This document shows, piece after piece, positions 53,854 through 61,720 of a stretch of 64,000 bases of DNA. Source of the DNA: Vibrio spartinae (GTDB lineage: Bacteria; Pseudomonadota; Gammaproteobacteria; Enterobacterales; Vibrionaceae); assembly GCF_024347135.1 (NCBI RefSeq), contig NZ_AP024908.1:744001-808000 (forward strand), read 5' to 3'. Position 1 is the stretch's first letter. Each line of letters opens with the position of its first letter. Below the pieces are notes generated by a model that saw only the letters and a program-made list of their open reading frames with translations, had not been told where the DNA came from and made no database searches. A program made the translations under genes and the position numbers.

Positions 53854-55848
53854 TCATAATTTAAACGAGGATGTGAGTTCAGATTGATATTCTGCCATTT
53901 GTTCTAATGCTTTACTCTGCTCTGCTAAATTTTCAGATCGAATCATATTTTGATGAGACAACATCTGAATCTTATTAATATTTTCTTTGACTTGAATTGC
54001 AGCAAACTGATGTTGCTCCGTCGATGCTGATATTTTATGACTACGCTCTTCAATTTTATTCAGATTCATATGCACCTCATTTAAAGAGGCATCGACATCC
54101 TGAGTCTGAATGATACAATTTTCCATATCATCCACACATTCTGATATTTGTTTCACTGCTAAAACAGAGCTTTGTTGTAGTTGTTCAATTTTTGATTGTA
54201 TTTCTTGGGTACTTGCTGTGGTTTTTTCAGCTAACCCTCTCACTTCATCTGCAACCACAGAAAAACCACGACCTTGTTCTCCGGCTCTTGCCGCCTCAAT
54301 CGCCGCATTCAAAGCGAGCAGATTCGTTTGTGAAGAAATATTAGAAATAATATCCAGAATCGACTCGATACCGGCACAATAGCTTTCTAGCTGATATATC
54401 GTTTGGGTCGAATCTTTCAAGCGCTGAGACAGGTGATTCAATAACTCAACATTTTTCTGCATCAATACCTGTCCGGAATTCGAACCGTTTACTGCAACGG
54501 TTGCGATAGATAACGTCTCACTGACCGACTCTGAAATATCTTTCACTGTGTACTCAATTTCTTCCATTGCTGTGGCAGTCGATGCGGTTTGTGAGGTTTG
54601 TTCTGCAATCGCAAGACTCAATTCTTCACTGGTCTGTTGATTATCGAGAGAAGCATCATTCAGTTGCTTCGCCGTCGAGCGCATTTGATGAATGATATGG
54701 GATAAATCATCGATGACCATATTCACCGCCTTAGACAACATCCCAAATTCATTATTGGTTTGATAGTTAACACGTGAACTGAGATCTTTTTCTGCGACCT
54801 GACCAAGCACGCGTTGCAAGCGTCTGCTTGGCCTGCGAATCATTGTCGCAATCACAATGCCGATCAAGAGAGCAACCACGACGGACGCAATTGACAGTAT
54901 CACCAGTGTAATCACGGATTCCTTCGCCTGATCGGTTGATTCAACATAACGTTGCTCTGCGATTTGAGTTGCATATGCTGAAAAGTCATCAATATTTTTC
55001 AATTGTGCATCAATATCTAATTTGACATCACCTTGCTGTTCAGTCAGCTGGTCATAGAGTTCAACCGACGCAATATGCCTTAAGACAGCCCCATCAGCGG
55101 AGAAGGCTTGCTGCTCCAATAGCTTCAGCGGTGTTTCACTTTGACGAAAAAATGATGGTGATGCAGACTGGAAGGTTGCAATCGCTTGATCTAAACGCGT
55201 TTTCCGTATTTTAAAGCGCCGCTCTAATGCACGTGTCTCAATCACATCTTGTAAAGAAAACGCTTCATTCACTTCACCAACCAGCAAGCCGATTTGGGTG
55301 AGCAGTGCTTCAATCGACTGACGTGCATCAGGCTGATTTTCTGCGGCAAGATTTTCTAACAAATTATTATTAATTTGCATAATGAGCGATTGAAGTAATG
55401 CCCGTTGTTTGACATTTTTATCTTTCATTTCCAGATACTTCTTATAAGCATCCAGTGTTACATTGATATCTTGAAATGTCTCCACTGCTGTTGATTCTAT
55501 TTTCTCTACAAACGCGCCAATGTGATGATCGGGGTCAGGTAGCGCCTTAAACCATGCAAGCTTGGTCCGGAAATCTTGCATCGATTGCTCAATAGACTGA
55601 CTTAAAGGCTCTAAATCTTCCGGGTATAGCGTTGATAAATATGACATCATCGTACGATCAATATTCAAATAGTTGATCGTCAATTCACCCGAACGTAATA
55701 TGAATGGTGCTGATTGTTTCAACATGAATTCCATATTGGCAGAAACTTTATGATTACTATTTAATAATGCACCGGCTGAAATTAACATGGTTAGAATAAT
55801 AGTAAAAAAACCCAGATAAACTCTAGATACAATTAAATTAAGGTTCAT
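53854..55848 (-). CDS. Methyl-accepting chemotaxis protein
   Basis: The protein has about 664 residues from the ATG at 55848. The first transmembrane helix is at about 9-30 ([19 protein letters not shown]). A long helical periplasmic sensor follows to about 290, then a second transmembrane helix ([19 protein letters not shown]), a HAMP domain, and the signalling domain with the invariant hairpin tip [20 protein letters not shown]. The frame begins 20 codons earlier at 55908, where a terminator-like hairpin would be translated as RHGCAFFF. Proximity to the glucan locus may mean it senses an oligosaccharide-binding protein, which is speculative. Confidence 0.92.
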   Translation of the reverse strand: MNLNLIVSRVYLGFFTIILTMLISAGALLNSNHKVSANMEFMLKQSAPFILRSGELTINYLNIDRTMMSYLSTLYPEDLEPLSQSIEQSMQDFRTKLAWFKALPDPDHHIGAFVEKIESTAVETFQDINVTLDAYKKYLEMKDKNVKQRALLQSLIMQINNNLLENLAAENQPDARQSIEALLTQIGLLVGEVNEAFSLQDVIETRALERRFKIRKTRLDQAIATFQSASPSFFRQSETPLKLLEQQAFSADGAVLRHIASVELYDQLTEQQGDVKLDIDAQLKNIDDFSAYATQIAEQRYVESTDQAKESVITLVILSIASVVVALLIGIVIATMIRRPSRRLQRVLGQVAEKDLSSRVNYQTNNEFGMLSKAVNMVIDDLSHIIHQMRSTAKQLNDASLDNQQTSEELSLAIAEQTSQTASTATAMEEIEYTVKDISESVSETLSIATVAVNGSNSGQVLMQKNVELLNHLSQRLKDSTQTIYQLESYCAGIESILDIISNISSQTNLLALNAAIEAARAGEQGRGFSVVADEVRGLAEKTTASTQEIQSKIEQLQQSSVLAVKQISECVDDMENCIIQTQDVDASLNEVHMNLNKIEERSHKISASTEQHQFAAIQVKENINKIQMLSHQNMIRSENLAEQSKALEQMAEYQSELTSSFKL

Positions 55849-55875
55849 ATTACAGCTCTTCAATATCACATGAGT

Positions 55876-55900
55876 AAAAAAAAAGGCACAACCGTGCCTT
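55876..55900 (-). terminator. Terminator-like hairpin in the MCP leader
   Basis: On the minus strand AAGGCAC, a 4-nt loop and GTGCCTT are followed by nine Ts, ending 27 bases before the MCP start codon. It could terminate an upstream transcript or act as an attenuator of MCP. Confidence 0.7.
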
Positions 55901-56099
55901 AAATTCATTAGAATAAAACAGTCTTGAAAAAAACTCGCCGAGTAGATTTATTTAAAATCACTTGACTATTAAAAATATTAAACAATGAAACGGCTGAAAA
56001 CATCGCTAGAATTCACATTAATCTATAAATTTCGATATTACTTAGACAAACCATTACAATTCAACTGTTTATAAAAAATTGCTTAATGATATTGCATAA

Positions 56100-56300
56100 A
56101 AAAAGTCGATAGTAATCACAAAACATGACGCCATATTGGAGATTGACTATCGAATATTTGAAAATATTGTCATGCTTTTGAATATGTTTCATAAAAATAA
56201 TAGTGGACAATACCTCTTAGCGGATACACTAGACTGTGCAGTAACCGATTTGCTCCCTGATTCGAATACAGAAATACTCGAGGATCTTAGATCCAAGTAG
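56100..56300 (+). pseudogene. Possible 3' remnant of a protein gene
   Basis: After the TAA at 56097-56099 a plus-strand frame stays open for 66 codons to TAG at 56300. Its residues look protein-like rather than random: EIDYRIFENIVMLLNMFHKN, then LADTLDCAVTDLLPDSNTEI and LEDLRSK. No start codon has a Shine-Dalgarno (candidates TTG 56136, ATG 56172, ATG 56184). A hairpin follows 12 bases after the stop. It could be a truncated gene end left by island insertion or a small gene with an unusual start. I recognise no family. Confidence 0.35.
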
Positions 56301-56312
56301 ATATGTAGAATA

Positions 56313-56336
56313 AAAAGGAGCAGCTATGCTCCTTTT
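56313..56336. terminator. Terminator of the four-gene operon
   Basis: The stem AAAAGGAGCA/TGCTCCTTTT with a 4-nt loop is followed by TTTTTA on the minus strand; it can also act on the plus strand. Confidence 0.8.
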
Positions 56337-56351
56337 GCTACTTACGATCAA

Positions 56352-56373
56352 CAACACTGCGTGAGCAGTGTTG
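56352..56373. other. Second hairpin downstream of the four-gene operon
   Basis: CAACACTGC, loop GTGA, GCAGTGTTG is a perfect 9-bp stem with no T-run, lying between the last stop codon and the terminator on the minus strand. It may protect the transcript's 3' end. Confidence 0.6.
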
Positions 56374-56429
56374 CTTCACCTCTTTTCTAATTCAGGTTAT
56401 TTACTTAAAAGACATACCAAAACCCTTGC

Positions 56430-56993
56430 CTAATTGTATGTGTTGAACAACCTGTCGCCCGTATCAGGCCCCTTCCCATTTGAAATAACCTGAACCTTCG
56501 CTCCCTCATATTTGTTACTTGAAACTCGCACAGTATACAAATCGTGACTTTTAAGTAATTCTGTAGAAGTGCTTGGGATGACCGTTGTAACAAGTTTTAT
56601 AGGGTTAGTGTCTGGCAGTTGCTCAATCAAACTAAATACACTTTTCCCCGAATTTATAACAGCATCAACAATGATGATTTCTTTTCCTTTAACCAGTTCT
56701 AGATCTTCTTTAGAAATCTTATCATCGCTAACAAAAATGATTGATACAGTTCCGCCAAGTTGTTCTAGCTTGTCAGCAATACCATTACCAAAGCACAGAC
56801 CTGCACGCATCAGAATCAGTACAGCATAGTTTTGCTGATGATTCGAAGACTGTGAGATTGGTTTTGCAATGATCTCACCTAGCTGATAGTGTGCGTTTCG
56901 AAGTTTGTAGCCCATCGACATTGAACTGCTTTTACAAATCTCAATCAGTTGATCAAAACTATGCTTTTGAGTGCTTTCATTTAATATATACAT
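56430..56993 (-). CDS. Uracil-phosphoribosyltransferase-like protein
   Basis: This 187-residue cytoplasmic PRTase-fold protein has the UPRT-like sequence VLILMRAGLCFGNGIADKL (about 58-76). The PRPP-binding loop is in IIIVDAVINSGKS (106-118), and the C-terminal GPDTGDRLF (175-183) parallels the GDAGDRxFGT end of E. coli Upp. Genuine Upp proteins are about 208 residues and have GLGDAGDR, so this is a divergent member whose base or acceptor may differ from uracil. It is last in the operon, two bases after the kinase-HAD gene. Like its partners it is visibly AT-rich. Confidence 0.8.
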   Translation of the reverse strand: MYILNESTQKHSFDQLIEICKSSSMSMGYKLRNAHYQLGEIIAKPISQSSNHQQNYAVLILMRAGLCFGNGIADKLEQLGGTVSIIFVSDDKISKEDLELVKGKEIIIVDAVINSGKSVFSLIEQLPDTNPIKLVTTVIPSTSTELLKSHDLYTVRVSSNKYEGAKVQVISNGKGPDTGDRLFNTYN

Positions 56994-56995
56994 AA

Positions 56996-58258
56996 TTATG
57001 CTTCTTCTAATTCACAACATCTTTTAAGGTTATAAGATACTTCAACGTCAAATAGTTGATCGATATTTGTACATCCTACTCTAGCTATGTAAGACTCCAC
57101 AGCTTTGTTCAATTTTTCGTGAGCGACCAAATACCCTTGATTTGCTATTTCTAACATTGGAATGTCAATCATCGAATCACCAATAGCTACTACGTGTTTG
57201 CCTTTGTCTCTTAGTCGCTGCGCTATTGCTTTCTTGAAATATGGAGTTACAAGGTATTCAAGTTCTGGTTTACTTGTGTTGCCTAACAAAACATCAAAAA
57301 TTTTATATTTGTCATTAACTAAAGTCCAAATATCAAATACACCTGAAGTAACACCAATAACAACAGAATCTTTCTGACACCTTAAGTATTCGAAAACATT
57401 CTGACTTAGATATATATTATCCAAGGCTTGATTAGCGGATTCTTCTACTTTTATAGGGCTTTGCTTTTTGTACATATTCCATACTTTAAAAAATTGGTAT
57501 GACGTATATCTATCATTTCTAAATACAGATTTTAATTTTTCTTTCCTGATTCCCAATTTTTCACAAAAATCATATGTACCATCATTAATTGAAACTGTTT
57601 TGTCACAGTCAATAAGTATAATCTGTGTTGGTTTTTCTAGTAACTCTTGGTATTCAGTATAAAACTTATTAGCGAAGGTTTGACTACAAAGTTTTGATGA
57701 GTATGAGTCCAACCAATAATAAATAAATTGAACGCTAGATTTAGTATCTTCATCTAAGATAACTAACTCTTTGTGATGATAATTGCAGATCTTATCTAGT
57801 TCATTTTTTTCAAACTCTTTCCAATTTCGTACCTGACCTTCAGTAATATCTAAATTTTTTCTATCACCTTTGCTTTTTCTTGAAAATTCTACAATCATTT
57901 CTGATGGAGTATCCAAATAGAAGAAGTGATCGTAAACATTTTCATCTTGTTCAGTGAAGACTACTTTGTAAGAATCGCCATCTATAAAAGAATAGTGACC
58001 ATCTACTAGTACGAGATCGTATTCTGAATTTTTTTCATCCACTATTTCAGTAAATTTTTCTCGTAAAATTTTTTTGCTTGATTCTTCGAGACTTTTAAAA
58101 GGTTTTTGGAACATATCTTGAGCAATTTCATTCAATGTCTTTGAACCCTGAATATGAATAGCAGTTAACTGAGTAGTTTGCTGTAGATAGGCTATTACAT
58201 TGTTGATCAAATAATCTTTACCAGCTCTAGATACACCATAGATAGCTAACTTCATCAT
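56996..58258 (-). CDS. P-loop kinase-like domain fused to a HAD phosphatase
   Basis: The protein has 420 residues. The N-terminal half (1-195) starts with a P-loop, AIYGVSRAGKDYLI (residues 5-18), and has a Walker-B-like LVLVDGHYS (83-91), resembling nucleoside/nucleotide or adenylate-type kinases. The second half (about 210-400) is a HAD fold of SerB type: motif I IDCDKTVS (DxDxT, Asp217/Asp219), motif II VTSG, motif III lysine in YFKKAIAQRL, motif IV GDSMIDIPM (Asp361, Asp365). The fusion suggests phosphorylation and dephosphorylation of related metabolites. Its start overlaps the radical SAM stop by 4 bases. Confidence 0.8.
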   Translation of the reverse strand: MMKLAIYGVSRAGKDYLINNVIAYLQQTTQLTAIHIQGSKTLNEIAQDMFQKPFKSLEESSKKILREKFTEIVDEKNSEYDLVLVDGHYSFIDGDSYKVVFTEQDENVYDHFFYLDTPSEMIVEFSRKSKGDRKNLDITEGQVRNWKEFEKNELDKICNYHHKELVILDEDTKSSVQFIYYWLDSYSSKLCSQTFANKFYTEYQELLEKPTQIILIDCDKTVSINDGTYDFCEKLGIRKEKLKSVFRNDRYTSYQFFKVWNMYKKQSPIKVEESANQALDNIYLSQNVFEYLRCQKDSVVIGVTSGVFDIWTLVNDKYKIFDVLLGNTSKPELEYLVTPYFKKAIAQRLRDKGKHVVAIGDSMIDIPMLEIANQGYLVAHEKLNKAVESYIARVGCTNIDQLFDVEVSYNLKRCCELEEA

Positions 58259-59163
58259 TTAACCTCAACATACTTATCGTAGTAACATTCACCGTCCTCT
58301 AAAGGCTTCATCTTACCCATTTGAAACTCTAAATTTTCAAGATCCATATCGAATGCACCATAATTGTAACCTTCATTTCCATAGAACCTACCACACGGAT
58401 AGATGCCACGTTTAGTGATGAAGATATTTGTGCGACCTACTCCACAGAGCGTGCCATACATTGTACAGTCATATTTCTTTTTATTATTTTCATCGAGTTG
58501 GCGAACTTCAAACTGACTACCTTTGAAATCCTCAAGTAAGGATTGGTATTCGTCTTTTGATATAGTCATGCTCTCATCGTGAGAATCAAAAAGGCGCGAG
58601 AATGTTACATCTTTAAAGTTGTTGTATTCAAGATAATGTCTAAGTTTAGTTTTGTTTAAAATTGTTTTACTATGCACTGTACAGTTTATAGGAGGCTTAT
58701 GACCAAATTTAGACTCATACTTTTTTATACCTTTAAAAACAACGTTATATTTCTCTCTACCCAGATTATGAAGCTCTTCATAACCATCTAGTGAAAAACA
58801 CATTTTTATCGAATCCTGGTGGTCCAAGAAAAAACTTAATATCTTATCTGTTAATATTGTCCCATTTGTTATGGTATAAAATGCCAACCGATCCAGATTA
58901 TTTTGTTTTACATATTCGATAAGACTAACAATTTTTCTATATTGTAATATTGGCTCACCAGAACCAACTATCCCGATTTTGAATATTTTTAGCTTGTTAA
59001 CTACTGCATAGTCATTTAAATTTTTAGCTATTTTTATTAACTCATCAGTAGTAAACTCTTGTGGTATTCCACTTAACTTACCATTACCTTCATTATGAAA
59101 ATGGCAGTAAGCACACTTCAAGTTACACTTCTCACCAAGAGATATACAAGCTCGATCAATCAC
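58255..59163 (-). CDS. Radical SAM protein with SPASM-like C-terminus
   Basis: This 302-residue protein binds the SAM [4Fe-4S] cluster through CNLKCAYC (Cys13, 17, 20) in the canonical CxxxCxxC spacing; GSGEP (about 67-71) is the SAM-amino-group motif. The C-terminal region has Cys233, 240, 257 and 293, with CGVGRTNIFITKRGIYPCGR in the pattern of SPASM/twitch auxiliary-cluster domains. Such enzymes modify peptides, nucleosides or sugars; no precursor peptide is visible nearby. ATGA overlaps couple it to the genes on both sides. It is not viperin-like at the N-terminus. Confidence 0.85.
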   Translation of the reverse strand: MIDRACISLGEKCNLKCAYCHFHNEGNGKLSGIPQEFTTDELIKIAKNLNDYAVVNKLKIFKIGIVGSGEPILQYRKIVSLIEYVKQNNLDRLAFYTITNGTILTDKILSFFLDHQDSIKMCFSLDGYEELHNLGREKYNVVFKGIKKYESKFGHKPPINCTVHSKTILNKTKLRHYLEYNNFKDVTFSRLFDSHDESMTISKDEYQSLLEDFKGSQFEVRQLDENNKKKYDCTMYGTLCGVGRTNIFITKRGIYPCGRFYGNEGYNYGAFDMDLENLEFQMGKMKPLEDGECYYDKYVEVK

Positions 59164-60389
59164 TTCAACTTTCCTTTGAATAATTCAAATATCTCACTAC
59201 TTTTCAGATTATCAGTATCTAAATAGTCAATTGCAGTTTTGTTATTTCTACACCGAATCATCAAGTCTGTTTTATCTATTAACTTTTCGACCATTTCTAA
59301 ATTATGCTTAATACAAGCCTTCATTAAAGGTGTGTAACCATTATTATCTTGTTGGTTTGTACAAGAGTCGTGAGATAAAAAGTAATCTGCTGCTTGTAGA
59401 AACCCACTCCACGCAGCAATCATTAGTGGCGTATTCCCAGCATTCTTGCCTCCACTCCCAAAGTCAATATCAGCTCCGTTTTCGACCAATAGCTTTATCA
59501 CTTCGATTTCTTTTATCTGTGTAGCGTGATGAATGGCTGAGAATCCGTATTTGTGCTTATCTCTCACATCAAGGTTGATTTCTTTCAATGTGACAAGGTA
59601 TTTGATCATTGGTAAATCACGATTTCGTACAGCACACATCAATGGTGTTAAGCCACTATCAGGACTATGAAAATTGACATCAATGCCACGCATATCAAAC
59701 TCCATTATATGTTGAAGTTTCCTTCCTTTAACTAAAGAACCGAACTCAATAGAACGTACAACATCATAATCGTTGTCTGTGGTGTGAAACTTCTCTATAT
59801 AGATATTGGGGGTAATTGCTGTGAGATTTCTTGGCTCTCTTGTCAAGAACTGAAAATAGATATCATCACTTAGTAAATACACGTCATCGTAAGGGCAAGC
59901 TTTGGATCTCTTTATTGCTATATCAGCGATCTTTTCATCATTGTTTCCATCTGTTTTGAAGGCTTTTTCTATACAAAACTTTGCTTTCTTCTCAGTAATG
60001 GATTTCATTACCAACCAAGCTTTTTGTTTTGTAGAGGGGTTCCCTCTGTCTTTCAGGTTATTCAATTCTGAAATGACTACTTCTGGTATCACAACCTCCT
60101 CAAAAAACTCTTCAAGCTCATCAATGATCGATGGTCTTTTGATCAATGCAGAGGTATCTACAACGATAACTTTCTTCGTGATCGAAGTATTTCCAACTAA
60201 CTCATCAGTCGAAGTTTTGAATACTTTCGACAGTTTGAACAACTGAGACGAAGATGGCTCATTTTTTCCATTTTCCCAGTTTGATATCACAGGCCTAGCA
60301 ACGTTAAGTTGTTCTGCAAGTTCTTTTTGAGACAACTTTTTTTCATCTCTACATGCTTTGATGTTCTTTCCAATTAGCTCTGTCAGCAT
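59160..60389 (-). CDS. HTH-PIN-ankyrin repeat fusion protein
   Basis: The protein has 409 residues in three parts. An Xre-type HTH (about 5-62, LSQKELAEQLNVARPVISNW) is followed by a PIN domain (73-203) of the PhoH-associated kind. Its acidic residues look complete: Asp78 in VVDTSALI, Glu108 in VISELNNLKD, Asp151/156 in NNDEKIADIA, Asp175 in LLSDDIY. Four to five ankyrin repeats (about 246-395) follow, with TPLMCAV, SAIHHAT, TPLMIAA and TPLMKAC cores. It probably binds DNA, may cleave RNA, and senses a partner protein. It is first in the operon. No good Shine-Dalgarno is seen. Confidence 0.85.
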   Translation of the reverse strand: MLTELIGKNIKACRDEKKLSQKELAEQLNVARPVISNWENGKNEPSSSQLFKLSKVFKTSTDELVGNTSITKKVIVVDTSALIKRPSIIDELEEFFEEVVIPEVVISELNNLKDRGNPSTKQKAWLVMKSITEKKAKFCIEKAFKTDGNNDEKIADIAIKRSKACPYDDVYLLSDDIYFQFLTREPRNLTAITPNIYIEKFHTTDNDYDVVRSIEFGSLVKGRKLQHIMEFDMRGIDVNFHSPDSGLTPLMCAVRNRDLPMIKYLVTLKEINLDVRDKHKYGFSAIHHATQIKEIEVIKLLVENGADIDFGSGGKNAGNTPLMIAAWSGFLQAADYFLSHDSCTNQQDNNGYTPLMKACIKHNLEMVEKLIDKTDLMIRCRNNKTAIDYLDTDNLKSSEIFELFKGKLK

Positions 60390-60678
60390 AATTTACATTC
60401 ATATCCTTTGGCTATGCAATCAACGTCTTATGTGTATTGAAACATAACAGGCCGCTAGAAAAAGCACAAGGAGCAAGTCACTGATGTATAAATACTTTAC
60501 AGCGTGTAACTATGCGTGACACATTTCTTACTTACATAACTCTGAACATATACCCGTTTAAAGCCACTCTGACTATAAAATTTTCAGACAACTTCCAATT
60601 ATCAACTAAATTGCATACTTTTCTGCTCGGGAATCTGGTTGAATATATCTATGTGTCTGATCTTCAGGAAGTTTGGTT
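60390..60678. promoter_or_regulatory. Promoter region of the four-gene operon
   Basis: On the minus strand TTGTGC and TTATGT, 16 bp apart (about 60443-60470), are a possible promoter. An imperfect TGTA-N9-TACA dyad (60485-60501) could be an operator for the HTH protein. A 75-codon plus-strand frame (60512-60739) has no ribosome binding site and is not called. Confidence 0.3.
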
Positions 60679-60891
60679 ATGCTATCTAGTACTCAAAGAA
60701 TGGGAATTCGGTTCTGTCTCAATAACAATGGTGTTTTGATAGATTCAAAGGAAAGTCATAACTTAGCGGGGCGTTGTCGTGTTTGCGGCAAGAGCGTCCA
60801 ACGTAAGAAAAGCTTTCAACTATTTCAACATTCGGATAAGCAATGTGATCACCTTGTCTTATCCGGGATCTTCATTATGCTCTCGGCTTAG
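60679..60891 (+). CDS. Small CxxC protein, candidate zinc-binding
   Basis: A 70-codon frame with a good Shine-Dalgarno (CAGGAAG, nine bases before the ATG). The centre reads AGRCRVCGKSVQRKKSFQLF and then HSDKQCDHLVL, giving a CxxC knuckle and a second Cys/His cluster that could bind zinc. It is divergent from the HTH-PIN-ankyrin gene and lies between that operon and IS200. I recognise no family; it might be an associated small regulator or a fragment. Being short, it remains a candidate. Confidence 0.45.
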   Translation: MLSSTQRMGIRFCLNNNGVLIDSKESHNLAGRCRVCGKSVQRKKSFQLFQHSDKQCDHLVLSGIFIMLSA

Positions 60892-61053
60892 TTATCGGAT
60901 ATATAACTAATAACACACACCCAAAAACTGAAAATGAAATAATTCATATAAATCAACAATTTGAAAAGATTTGTTAATTATAGTCATCTGAAGATTTATG
61001 CACTTCATCGTTTAGTAAGTTATTCATTTTTTTCAATGACATAATCATTAGAC
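60892..61053. other. AT-rich spacer before IS200
   Basis: No gene or clear structure apart from a weak AGTTAT/ATAACT inverted repeat directly after the small ORF. Confidence 0.4.
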
Positions 61054-61064
61054 ATAAAAAGTAT

Positions 61065-61083
61065 CCACCGGCATAGCCGGTGG
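61065..61083. repeat. Subterminal hairpin, tnpA-distal end of IS200
   Basis: An 8-bp stem CCACCGGC/GCCGGTGG with a 3-nt loop ATA is followed by TTTTT. Confidence 0.85.
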
Positions 61084-61149
61084 TTTTTCATATGCGCCTA
61101 TAAGGCTCTCCTACTGGCAGGCGCGTAGTGATCTGACATTTGCATATGA

Positions 61150-61611
61150 CTAGTTCCTGCGGCCCGTAAACGGGCTACCTGAATACGGGATCGACAATTG
61201 CTCTCCCATTTTATCCTGCTCTAGTTGCTGCTTGATGTAATTTTGTATCTTGCTCGTATTCTTACCTACCGTATCTACATAATAACCTCGGCACCAAAAT
61301 TCTCGATTTCTATATTTAAACTTCAAATCCCCGAATCGTTCATAAAGCATTAGGCTACTTTTACCTTTCAAATACCCCATAAACCCTGAAATACTCATTT
61401 TGGGCGGTATTTCTAAAAGCATGTGGATATGATCCGCGCAACATTCCGCTTCAAGAATGTTCACATTTTTCCATTCACATAGTTTCCTTAATATTTCACC
61501 TATTGCTCTACGTTTTTCTCCGTAGAACACTTGCCTTCTATATTTCGGTGCAAAGACTATGTGGTATTTACAGTTCCAGCGCGTGTGCGCTAAGCTCTTT
61601 TCGTCCCCCAT
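61150..61611 (-). CDS. tnpA: IS200 transposase TnpA (Y1 HUH)
   Basis: This 153-residue Y1 transposase is nearly the same, as far as I remember it, as the enterobacterial IS200 protein: SLAHTRWNCKYHIVFAPKYR at the N-terminus, the HUH metal motif in DHIHMLLEIPP (about 60-70), and the catalytic tyrosine region REFWCRGYYVDTVGKNTSKI. It moves single-stranded DNA by peel-and-paste. The full length is intact. GGGGG lies just before the ATG, and GTCCC/GGGAC arms enclose the start codon, consistent with the translational repression known for IS200. Confidence 0.95.
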   Translation of the reverse strand: MGDEKSLAHTRWNCKYHIVFAPKYRRQVFYGEKRRAIGEILRKLCEWKNVNILEAECCADHIHMLLEIPPKMSISGFMGYLKGKSSLMLYERFGDLKFKYRNREFWCRGYYVDTVGKNTSKIQNYIKQQLEQDKMGEQLSIPYSGSPFTGRRN

Positions 61612-61720
61612 TGGGACCCCCTTTCAATTCTTAATTAATTCTTGTAGTTGCCAGACCACAAGACGTTTTTATCAAATTGAAAGGGGTTATATAACTGACT
61701 TATAGCTGTAAGCTTTACGG

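Larger units (their letters stand above)
55901..56429. other. AT-rich region between MCP and the four-gene operon
   Basis: About 530 bases contain an apparent gene remnant, two hairpins (listed separately) and a weaker hairpin with seven Ts on the minus strand near 55927-55945 (ACTC/GAGT). A promoter for the MCP gene or for a small RNA ending at the terminator 55876-55900 must lie here, but I cannot point to it. Confidence 0.4.

Noticed and set aside
55849..56312. c-di-GMP (GEMM) riboswitch in the MCP leader
   Set aside because: The leader carries a terminator, which prompted the search, but no GEMM core such as ACGCAAAG with its paired arms was found.
58255..59163. Prokaryotic viperin
   Set aside because: The CxxxCxxC region (CNLKCAYCHFHNEG) lacks the viperin-type FCFHTAK context, and the C-terminal cysteines point to a SPASM/twitch domain instead.
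56430..60389. Retron or CRISPR-associated locus
   Set aside because: No reverse transcriptase, no structured ncRNA candidate with inverted ends, no repeat-spacer array and no Cas-like protein in the region.
60512..60739. 75-codon plus-strand ORF upstream of the small CxxC gene
   Set aside because: No ribosome binding site, hydrophobic low-complexity residues, and it overlaps the better-supported CxxC frame.
59160..60891. Simple VapBC toxin-antitoxin pair formed by the PIN protein and the small CxxC ORF
   Set aside because: The PIN domain is embedded in a 409-residue fusion with its own HTH, and the small ORF is divergent rather than co-operonic and not VapB-like.
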